The notes under the pieces are model-generated. The model saw nothing but the letters and a program-made list of their open reading frames with translations, was not told the origin of the DNA and made no database searches. This document shows positions 1-7,868 of a stretch of 8,536 nt of DNA, in pieces. A program made the translations under genes and the position numbers. The stretch lies in the NCBI GenBank assembly GCA_013414665.1, contig CP058703.1:1121574-1130109 (forward strand). The letters run 5' to 3'. Position 1 is the stretch's first letter. Each line of letters opens with the position of its first letter. The DNA is from Cyclobacteriaceae bacterium. GTDB taxonomy: Bacteria; Bacteroidota; Bacteroidia; Cytophagales; Cyclobacteriaceae.

Positions 1-61
1 CCCCGCGACCGGGCGGTGGGTTATCAAAACAATCAGGTAAGAGGTGTTTGGCGGATAGCGT
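1..61. other. Short GC-rich non-coding end with a possible hairpin
   Basis: This stretch lies downstream of the caspase gene stop codon (minus strand) and runs to the window edge. The first 20 bases are far more GC-rich than the rest and can fold: CCC and CGC at 1-6 pair with GCG and GGG at 13-20, leaving a 2-base bulge and a 6-base loop. It could be part of a terminator for the minus-strand operon, but any T-tract would fall outside the window, so this is only a possibility. No gene is seen here. Confidence 0.25.
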
Positions 62-1532
62 TTAAGATTCCATGAAATAATTATCAGTTTCTTTTGTAAA
101 GACAAATTCTCCACCTTCATCGCCAACACCTTTAAGAGGACTACCAATTGGTGTTTGTTGATTCGCTTCCGTAACCCTTTTTTAACGAACTGAACAAGAT
201 CAGATGTTGCTACTCTATCCTCTTTATTATTTCTTAAAAAGGAAATAAGACTTTCTGCAAATGGACTATTTCGTCCGATAACACCATCTGATACAACCTC
301 GAGCCTTCCTGATGCAAGTCCCCATCTCGACTTATACTTCTCAACATGATCAGCATAACTACGCGTATTAGAGCTAAATAGCGATCCTGAAAAACAAGCA
401 TCGGCCACCAATAGGGTGTGTTGAGAGTTAATATTTTCGATTACCTTTAGTATTTGTGCATTAGGCACCATCGCTGAAACATCTACGGTACGGGCTGCCT
501 CTACTGGCACCCAGTATCCTTCATTCAATAATTTATCAAAATACCCGTGTCCAGAATAATATATTAGCAAATTATCATTCGGAGTAATCCTTTCAATATA
601 ACTACGAAGGACTTTGTAGATGTTGCCTAAAGTTGCGTGTTCGTTTGTTATAACGGTTGTGTTTTCCGGTTCAAACCGATAGAGACTTGTTAGTATCTTT
701 CTTACTGAATCAATATCAGAAACTGCATTATTTAGGACAGGCCAATTTTGATATTTATCAATTCCAATCAAAAGCAGATAATTTTTAGACTCCTTTGAGG
801 AATACTCAGTGCCACCCATATTTTTCGAGTGATTATAAACTTCCTTAAAGAAATATTTTGGTTAATATCTCGTGCTTCGATTGTAACAGGATTATCTCCA
901 ATATTCAAAGGTAGGTTTATTACAAACGCACCATTTTCCCGAACTGGTACTGTAATACCATTCACCTTCAGGGTTTGAACACCAGACTCGTCTATTACCG
1001 TACCCGCAAGTCTTAAAATTTCCTGATATAATACAACCATGTCATCGCGAATGTTTGACGGTGCAGATACATAAATCATGGGGGCATTAACATCCTTTTC
1101 GCTTCGAAGCAATGTTATTTGATTAGGATCAACTTTTAATTTACGTGAACTTGTACTATAAGTATTTTGTATGTTTGTAACAGTAAGCTCAATAGTGTTA
1201 ATTCCTGTACGCAACGTTAGAGTCCGTTCAATAAATTCCTCAAATTTATTTTGACCTTTTGACGGTGAGAAATCTTTCCTATCATACACATCAGTGATTA
1301 CACCATTAACTTTAAATTCAATACGTGAAAGAGGCAAGCGGGATTTAACAACAGCAGAAACCTTCTGAATATTTAGGCCAACTAAATTAATTGTATCCTG
1401 AGGAAAATTAGCCCATTCAATAATTGGCCTATCTACAACCGTTACAGCAGATAATTTACCACCGTTTTTCGATTGACCAAAGTTGTATTGAACCACCCCA
1501 ACCATTAACAAGCCTAACAAAAATTTATTCAT
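62..1532 (-). CDS. Secreted caspase-like (peptidase C14) protein with N-terminal Ig-like domains; two frameshifts in the given sequence
   Basis: Reads from ATG at 1532 to TAA at 64-62 after correcting two one-base losses, in the A-runs (minus strand) at 821-825 and 178-183; corrected length 490 residues. Residues 1-20 (MNKFLLGLLMVG...) form a signal peptide with no lipobox. Two beta-rich Ig-like domains follow, about residues 45-135 and 150-237, the second with the pattern 'LKVNG...GDNPVTIEARD'. The caspase fold covers about 250-490: it opens with YLLLIGIDKYQ, carries the catalytic His in YYSGHGY (about residue 329, bases 549-547) and the catalytic Cys in DACFSGS (about residue 380, bases 396-394). 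Both dyad residues are intact, so peptidase activity is plausible, probably with a preference for basic or acidic P1 residues as in other C14 members; substrate unknown. The signal peptide implies action in the periplasm or outside the cell. The start lies 15 bases after the stop of the upstream gene, so both are likely one operon. Without correction only the N-terminal 254 residues are read. Confidence 0.88.
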
Positions 1533-1547
1533 TGATCACAATATCAA

Positions 1548-2239
1548 TTAGTGTCTATATTGGGGCCTCAGGTAAGGGCTTAATGGATCCAAAAATTCAG
1601 GCAACACAATTGCCCCCACCATTACACTACCCGCAAGTACATATAAAAATCTACTTACTTGAGGCTTAACTTTAAATGTGTGACTGAAATACTTAGCTTC
1701 ACCATTTAAAATTCCAACTTGATAATTACTACCAACCTTTACTTTTTTGGTAGTAAAAATTTAATAGTGTCAACTTGGAGTGTATCCATCAAAGCCCTGA
1801 CAGGTGCACCTCTTCTAAATAAAACAACATCATATTTTCCCTGAGCAGCTAGAAATTCGCGAACGCTTATTTCAACTTCTTTTCCACGCCTTACTTTCTT
1901 TGAATGAATTGTTATCATTGGTACAGCCTCTATTGTGTAATCAATATCCCCGCTAAAGTGAACCAAATCGGTCTCATAGTCCCAAACAAATGTCCTTGCT
2001 TCACCAGGATAAATCATTTCCCCAATATCTCCGCGAACCGATTTTGCATAAAACTCATTTACGGAAGTCTTTATCTTTAATTGGACATAAACTGGAATGT
2101 TACCTCTTCCTGCAACAATATCGTAGTGAAATTTGTAAAATGCTTTACCCGAATCGATTGCTAACTCGCTTCTCACATTTTCTATCTCCTGTGAGATGCC
2201 GTAAAATGGTATTAGTATAAGAAATAAAATTTTACCCAT
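1548..2239 (-). CDS. Secreted beta-domain protein with a C-terminal membrane helix; one frameshift in the given sequence
   Basis: Starts at ATG 2239 with a signal peptide (MGKILFLILIPFYGISQ) and, after restoring one A in the run at 1743-1748, continues to TAA at 1550-1548, giving 230 residues. Residues about 20-130 are beta-rich. The stretch 'KSVRGDIGEMIYPGEARTFVWDYETDLVHFSGDIDYTIEA' in outline (a G-D-x-G turn, a PG, an aromatic-W-D, then G-D-I) matches a domain often found in Bacteroidota exported proteins beside SUMF1-type or caspase-type partners; the family has no precise name I can give. A hydrophobic segment at about 198-216 (FLYVLAGSVMVGAIVLPEF) should be a single membrane helix, followed by only about 14 residues. 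This suggests an exported domain tethered to a membrane. Without the correction the protein would end at residue 166 and lose the helix. It is the first gene of the minus-strand operon with the caspase-like gene. Function is not known. Confidence 0.75.
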
Positions 2240-2344
2240 TCTAAGTATTTAGAAAACTAAAAGTAGTATGATCTTTTTAAACCACCAAACAGGGTTTAAT
2301 TTAAATTAAGTAGTATTTTCGTTCAGCCATTTACCTATTATATC
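2240..2344. promoter_or_regulatory. Divergent intergenic region between the caspase operon and the giant surface-protein gene
   Basis: These 105 AT-rich bases separate two start codons that point away from each other, so both promoters must lie here or overlap the coding ends. The best minus-strand candidate is given separately. For the plus strand only a weak match to the Bacteroidota -7 element TAnnTTTG is visible (TATTTTCG at 2314-2321), with no convincing upstream TTTG. The region also contains one arm (2323-2335) of a 13-base inverted repeat whose other arm lies just after the large gene. No purine-rich Shine-Dalgarno is obvious for either start, which is usual in this phylum. Confidence 0.5.
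2258..2289 (-). promoter_or_regulatory. Candidate Bacteroidota-type promoter for the minus-strand operon
   Basis: On the minus strand, TTTG (bases 2289-2286) is followed after 20 bases by TACTTTTA (bases 2265-2258), which matches TAnnTTTG at seven of eight positions. The arrangement fits the -33/-7 promoter described for Bacteroidota. It lies about 20 bases upstream of the ATG at 2239, giving a short leader. This is a match by eye in AT-rich DNA, so chance is possible. Confidence 0.4.
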
Positions 2345-5300
2345 ATGAAAAATAACAATCATAAAATAATTTTATATTGGGTTATCTATTTTTAGTGCAT
2401 CCACAGCCTTGGCGCAATTCTATGAAAGCAGTATAGGAATAAATCCAATTCCTACCAATCAATTCCGTTATATAGATGACATAGACGTGGACCAACAGGG
2501 TAACATATATGTGGTAGATAGCTGGTCTTGTGTTATTAAAAAATTTAACAGTGCAGGAACGCCAATTGCGCAGTTTTCAGAACCCGGTGATGAGGATGGG
2601 CAGCTTCGTAATCCAGCAAGTATAGCCGTTGCGAGCAATGGTGATTTTTATGTCGTTGAGCGATGGAATCACCGAGTTCAAAAATTTAATAGTAGTGGTC
2701 AGTTTATAACTAAATGGGGTAGTTATGGTACTGGCACCAATCAATTTCAATATCCGGATGGAATTGCAATTGACAGTGAGGGAAATGTTTATATAGCAGA
2801 TGTCAATAATCATAGGGTCTCTAAGTTCAATTCATCAGGTACCTTCCTAGCAAATTGGGGAAGTTTTGGCTCAACAGATGGTCAATTTAATCATCCAACT
2901 GACGTGAGTATTGATAATCAAAATAATATTTATGTAGCCGATAGTCAAAATCACCGAATTCAAAAGTTCAATAATAGCGGACAATTTATAAGCAAGTGGG
3001 GGCTTTTGGGTCAGGCAATAACCAGTTCCAAAACCTTTATCTGTTCATGTTGACAAAACCAATAATATCCTAATTGCCGATTACGAGAATCATCGAATTC
3101 AAAAATTTAATACCGTTGGTGTTTATCTTCAAACAATAAGTTCTTGCTGTATTGGAGACGCACACCTGAATTTTCCTACTTGTATTGCCACCGATAATAA
3201 CAACAATATCCTTGCAGCTGATTGGCTACACCTTGGAATAAAAAATTTACATCAAGTGGTGCTTTTATTTCAATCTTTGGTCAGAACTCTACGACAAACG
3301 GGCAATTCTCAGGGCCTCATGGCACAACTGTTGATATTGCAGGAAATATCTATGTTGTCGATAGGGAACATCACAGAATTCAGAAATTCAACAACTCAGG
3401 GCAATTTGTTTCTGCCTGGGAAGTTTGGGTAACGGAGATGGCCAGTTTTTCTTTCCATTAGGGATTGCGACAGATAATAGTGGTAACGTTTATGTAACCG
3501 ATACTAATAACAACCGAATTCAGAAATTCAATTCATCTGGCGGTTTTTGACCAAATGGGGAAGTTCAGGGACAGGAAATGGGCAATTCAATCTGCCATCT
3601 GGTATCGCAGTTGATGCTAGCAACAACATTTATGTTGCTGATCAGTTGAATAATCGAATTCAAAAATTCAATAGTTCAGGGCAATATATAACCCAATGGG
3701 GGAGCTTTGGTTCTGGCAATCTCAACTTTAACTATCCTCTTGCATTGGCGTTTGACTCAGATAACAACGTTGTAGTTGCAGACTACGGAAACTTTTGTCT
3801 TAAAAATTCTCTCCAAGTGGCTCCTTTTTAAGTAAAATTGATTTGGCAGTTCCGGGTGCGCCCCTGCGAACTAATCCAGAAGATGTTTTCATTGATAATA
3901 CAGGAATGATCTATGTTCTTGATGTTTTTAACCATCTAGTTTTAAAATTAGATTCAAACGGAAATCTTAAATCGACTTGGGGAGGTAAAGGAACTGAGAA
4001 TGGTAAATTGTTTTATCCCTTAGGAATGTCAGGAACAAACAATGGGATTATTTATGTTGCTGATGAATTTACTCACCGTATACAGAAATTCTCAGTTCTA
4101 AATTTAAACACTATTTCAAATAGTTCGGGTTCTCCGGCTCAACTGTTACATTAACGGGAACCGGATTTAGCCCTATTTCTGCGGAAAACATTGTTCGTTT
4201 TAATGGCGTACAAGCTTCCCTTAATTCAGTTTCAATAAATTCGATAGTTGCAGTAGTTCCTTCCGGAGCAACTACTGGCAAGATCACAATAACTCGCCAA
4301 GGCTATACCACAGAAAGTTCTGGTGAATTTTTGGTATTACCCTTAACGATTAGTTCGTTTTCGCCAGGGTTAGGCACTGTAGGTTCTCCCGTAACAATAA
4401 ATGGAACTGGGTTTAGTAGCATTCCTTCTAACAATGTTGTTCGCTTTAATGGTATTTCTGCAACCGTAACTAGTAGCACGCCAACAAGCTTAGTTGCTAC
4501 AGTACCAATTGGGGTAACAATTGGAAAAATTACGGTTACTTTAAATACAATTACCGCAACAAGTGCACAGGATTTTGGAGGAACACTTTCAATCAGTTCA
4601 TTCAATCCATCCAATGCTCCTCCTGGGGCCTCTGTAATAATTTCAGGAACAGGTTTTAGCTCCTTAGCTTCTCAACAAACAGTAAAATTTAATGGAGTAT
4701 CGGCTGTAATTGCTTCAAGCACCACTAATAGCATAACTGCCACCGTACCAACAGGCGCAACAACTGGTACCATATCCGTTACACGAGAATCATTCACAGT
4801 TAATTCAAATACTGAGTTTTTAGTACAGCCCCTCACTATTGGCTCGTTCAGCCCCGGAATTGCTATTGCAGGCGCAACTGTTACAATTTCAGGCACAGGT
4901 TTCAGTAGCTCGCCTGCTAACAATATTGTAAAATTTAATGGTATTTCGGCTACTGTTACGAATAGCACACCAACGGGGATTACCGCTGTTGTACCAAGTG
5001 GGGCTACCGCTGGCAAAATCACGGTAACAGTTAATGGAATAACCGCAACCAGTTCGGATGACTTTGGAGGAACTCTTGCTATAAATAGTTTTACTCCAAC
5101 CAGCGCCATTGCTGGGTCTTCCTTAACAATTACTGGTACAGGCTTTAGTTCAGTAAACTCATCACAATCTGTAAAAATTAATGATGTAAACGCTGTTATC
5201 ACAAATGCTACAGCAACCAGCCTTGTAGTTACCGTGCCATCATCTGCTACAACGGGAAAAATTTCTGTAACACGGGGAACGATTACTGCTTTAAGTAGCA

Positions 5301-7654
5301 GTGAACTTTTAGTGTTACCATTGTCGGTAAACAGTTTTTCACCAAGATTTGGTGCTGCTGGTACCCCAATTACGATTTCAGGCACCGGCTTTAGTAGTGT
5401 TCCTACCAACAACATTGTTCGGTTCAATGGTATAGCAGCATCAGTAACCCACAGCACACCTACTAGTATAATTGCCATTGCCCCAACGGGTAATGTTATC
5501 GGGAAAATAAGTGTAACCGTCAACGGCACAATAGCCACAAGTAACGTAGACTATAGTGGTGCGCTGACGGTAAGTTCTTTTACCCCACTTAAGGCCCAAT
5601 CTGGCGATCTAATTACACTTACTGGAAGTGGATTTAGCGGAACAGTTGCCGATCAATCTGTTAAATTCAATGGGGTTGCGGCAGTTATAACAAACAGTTC
5701 GTCAACAACTTTAATAGTGAAAGTTCCTCCAGAGGCAACTACTGGTCCAATTTCTGTAACACGGGAAGCCACAAGTACTTCGAGCCCCTTAGAGTTTTTG
5801 AAGTTACCCTTAGAAATTAGCTCATTGACTCCTCAAGCAGGTGCTGTGGGCACTTCAGTAACTATTAATGGATTAGGGTTTAGTAGTTCTAATGCAAATA
5901 ACACTGTCAAAATTAACGGCTTGTTGGCAGAGGTCATTTCAAGTTCACCTACTGAAATTAAAACGTTGGTACCAGCAGGAGCAACTACCGGCAAAGTATC
6001 TGTTACTGTTAACGGAGAAACAACAATTTCAATAAACGATTTCAATGTTATAAATCTTAAAATAAACGAAACAACCGTACCAGAGTTTTATACATTTGGA
6101 GATACCAATCTTTCCGCAACAATCGAACTTAACAACATTAATGAACTCGACCAACTAAAACTAAAGGTTAAATCAATTTCTACCAACGAAATAATAGTTC
6201 AGCCATTAGTTTTTACAAATACTCAAAATGTAGTTAGTGTAGACATTCCTTCAACTCTATTTACTGACCCAATAGGTATGGAAGTTACTTTCATACTATA
6301 TGACAACGATAATCAAGAAATTGAAAGCGTTCCAAAATATGTATATCTAAAATATCAAGCTTCAACAAATGTTCATGCCATCCCCAACCTCGTATTTGGT
6401 TCGAGTGTAAAAGATTACCAGCTTATTTCTATCCCGCTTAATCTTACCGATGCAAAGGTAAGTAGTGTTTTCAAAAATTTGGGTAGATACGACAATAGGA
6501 AATACAGACTCTACAGTTATATATCACGAAATAATGAATTAGATAAAAACTCACTTATTAATGTTGGGACAGGATACTGGTTAATAGTCAAAAAACCTTT
6601 GGAGATAATACCTGGTGAAGGGACTACTGTTTTTGTAACAGAAGATACCCCTTCTCAATAACCCTTTACAATGGCTGGAATCTGATCGGTAATCCATACA
6701 ATTTTAATGTCTTATGGAGTGATGTGCTTGCCTTTAATAATAACCCGGCTGACCTCGGCAATCTACGCCACTACAAGAACGGTACATTTACCGGAACGGA
6801 GGTGCTGGAGCGTTACCGGGGCGGGTTTGTGTACCTGGATAGTGATTCACCCATAACCATAAAAATTCCTGTTATTCAAAATACTTCTGTAAACGGAAGA
6901 TTAAAAAGCAATCCGCCCTTACTGTCATCATTAACGGCCTCCTCGTGGACGGTTCCTATAACCTTTGTTGATGGAACAATCAGAAACGAGTGGCGGGCAT
7001 TGGTATGCATCCATTTGCAACTGAAGGTAAAGATGTTTGGGATGAAGTAGAACTCCCTTCCCTGGTGTAAATTCACTGAACATCTCCATACGACATCTCC
7101 AAGGCACCACTCTAATCAAAGATGTGGTAGCAACACAAGATCAATACACCTGGACGGGGCAGATTTCAAGCTCAAAAGACGTGACATTAAGTTGGGATAA
7201 TGATTATTTTGGAGATAACGAAAAACAGCTTGTACTCGAAATATCTGGTGAGGCCGAGTTAATTGATATGCGGCAAGTCACACAAGCCACCATTCCCTCA
7301 GGAAACCGAACATTCTTTATTCATTACGGAGACGAGCAATACATTAAGATCTCATCAAAAACCAAAGAAACATTTGTCGGTAGTGTATTTCCCAATCCAT
7401 TCAATAGAAATTCAGAAAGCATGTTTATACCGATAGCCCTTCCTGATGGCATTGCCGATGTTCGTCTTTCACTTACCGATATGAAAGGAGTAACTGCTAA
7501 ACTTTCACCAGAAGCTCAAATCGAAGAGGGTCGTCATAAATTAGTTTGGAAAAATAATTTCACAACGTTACAACCAGGTCTCTATATATTACGCATAGCC
7601 GTTCTCCATCATTCAGAAACAAATTATTATTATAAGAAGATTATAATTAATTGA
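2345..7654 (+). CDS. Giant secreted NHL-repeat / IPT-TIG-repeat surface protein with T9SS C-terminal sorting domain; eleven frameshifts in the given sequence
   Basis: One gene, read in pieces. From ATG 2345 the signal peptide begins MKNNNHKIILYWVIY and ends STALAQ once one extra T in 2389-2393 is removed. One-base losses are then inferred near 3004-3007, 3031-3036, 3240-3245, 3418-3420, 3544-3548, 3802-3806, 4134-4137, 6652-6654, 6990 and 7060-7062. The net correction is +9 bases, giving 1773 codons exactly, ending at TAA 7654. Domains: signal 1-24; 12 NHL repeats about 35-588; 8 IPT/TIG repeats about 589-1237; a module about 1238-1680 with 'YQLISIPL...', 'GTGYWLIV' and 'GWNLIGNPYNF', known from T9SS cargo; and a sorting domain about 1680-1772. 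The protein should cross the outer membrane by T9SS and sit on the surface or be released. NHL propellers and TIG stalks usually mediate binding; the ligand is unknown. No catalytic motif was seen. The part 4138-6650 is free of indels. Confidence 0.85.
2457..4105 (+). repeat. Twelve tandem NHL repeats (coding), probably two six-bladed beta-propellers
   Basis: About 47-residue units follow the pattern F-x-x-P-x-x-I-A-x-D-x-x-x-N-I-Y-V-A-D-x-x-N-H-R-I-Q-K-F-N-S-S-G-x-F-x-x-x-W-G-S-x-G-x-G-x-x-Q. I count twelve after frame correction. Units 5, 6, 10, 11 and 12 are the most diverged; unit 5 has an unusual 'SSCC' in place of the WG turn, and unit 1 has SWSCVIKK in place of NHRIQKF. At DNA level the core 'CGAATTCAAAAATTCAAT' recurs nearly unchanged in many units. 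NHL repeats form six-bladed propellers, so twelve units fit two propellers in tandem. Six of the eleven indels of the gene fall within this array. Confidence 0.85.
4106..6049 (+). repeat. Eight tandem IPT/TIG Ig-like repeats (coding) in alternating A-B order
   Basis: Units begin with 'PL-x-I-x-S-F-x-P' or 'L-x-I-x-S-F-x-P' and carry 'G-x-x-V-T-I-x-G-T-G-F-S', 'V-K/R-F-N-G', 'A-x-V-P' and 'T-G-K-I-x-V-T'. Boundaries by eye: 4106-4339, 4340-4585, 4586-4828, 4829-5074, 5075-5317, 5318-5563, 5564-5806, 5807-6049. Units 2, 4 and 6 are 246 bases and end in a D-F/Y-x-G-T/A motif after 'TVNG'; units 3, 5 and 7 are 243 bases and end 'E-F/L-L-x-x' after 'VTR'. Unit 1 matches the second type, unit 8 the first type with a shortened end. 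Such domains form rigid stalks in surface proteins. Confidence 0.9.
7370..7651 (+). other. T9SS C-terminal sorting domain (type A-like) of the giant protein
   Basis: The last 90 or so residues contain 'VFPNPFN' at 7385, then 'VRLSLTDMKG', 'EEGRHKLVWKN', 'LQPGLYILRI' and the terminal 'KKIIIN'. This order (PNPF turn, a short beta strand ending in D-x-x-G, G-x-H-x-x-x-W, L-x-x-G-x-Y-x-L-R-I, and a basic end) is typical of the Por secretion tail that directs cargo through the outer membrane, where PorU usually removes it. It is in frame with the preceding segment from 7124. Confidence 0.85.
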
Positions 7655-7667
7655 TAGAACGATATCT

Positions 7668-7680
7668 GGTAAATGGCTGA
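7668..7680. repeat. Right arm of a 13-base inverted repeat flanking the giant gene
   Basis: GGTAAATGGCTGA here is the exact reverse complement of TCAGCCATTTACC at 2323-2335. The two arms lie 10 bases before the start and 14 bases after the stop of the large gene. A single 13-base match somewhere in a window of this size is not rare, so only the placement is suggestive. Confidence 0.4.
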
Positions 7681-7801
7681 TAATTTTGACAGGTTGTAAA
7701 TATAGATTAATGATTTGAATTTTGCATTGTTGAACTGAAACGGAATCAGGCTCTGCTGCGGAGCAACCTGCCAGGGTTAGGTTCAACCGACTGGAATGGT
7801 C

Positions 7802-7833
7802 AAGCCCTGCCTTTTGTGCGGGGCTTTTCTTTT
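7802..7833 (+). terminator. Rho-independent terminator
   Basis: Stem AAGCCCTGC (7802-7810) pairs with GCGGGGCTT (7818-7826), with one T-G wobble, across a 7-base loop, and is followed by TTCTTTT. The T-tract is on the plus-strand side, so it would stop transcripts coming from the giant gene or from a short RNA started around 7700. It also protects the converging transposase gene from read-through. Confidence 0.75.
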
Positions 7834-7868
7834 GGATCATTCCAAGAGTTTGTATGCCTAAGAAAACC

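Larger units (their letters stand above)
7655..7868. other. Intergenic region between the giant gene and the IS3-type transposase, structured in its second half
   Basis: No gene is supported here. The first 85 bases are AT-rich and include one arm of the 13-base inverted repeat and a TTGACA-like hexamer at 7686-7691. From 7747 the base composition turns GC-rich and folds into three successive hairpins. Hairpin 1 is CAGG-CTC/GAG-CCTG (7747-7770), hairpin 2 is CCAG-GGTT/AACC-CTGG (7771-7794), and hairpin 3 is the terminator. Another small inverted repeat, TTGGA/TCCAA around 7833-7846, lies close to the transposase stop and could belong to the insertion sequence end; I could not define that end. 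Confidence 0.45.

Noticed and set aside
2457..4105. Regularly recurring short DNA motif (CGAATTCAAAAATTCAAT) as a possible CRISPR or regulatory repeat
   Set aside because: The spacing is about 141 bases, and the motif codes for the conserved R-I-Q-K-F-N core of each NHL unit, so it is explained by the protein repeat.
4303..5538. Long open frames on the minus strand across the TIG array (4303-4614 and 4672-5538), and 5833-6045
   Set aside because: They are antisense to the conserved TIG repeats. Their valine- and proline-rich repeats simply mirror the plus-strand domains, and they carry no start context or family motif of their own.
2389..7062. Programmed frameshifting or phase variation as the cause of the many frame changes
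   Set aside because: The runs are only 2-6 bases long, there are sixteen events in four unrelated genes, and no slippery heptamer with a downstream structure was seen. Sequence error explains all of them together.
7771..7794. tRNA-like T-arm (GGTTCAACC) or SRP RNA in the structured intergenic region
   Set aside because: No acceptor, D or anticodon arm can be drawn around it, and the GGAAGGAAGCAGC-type SRP signature is absent. A plain hairpin explains the bases better.
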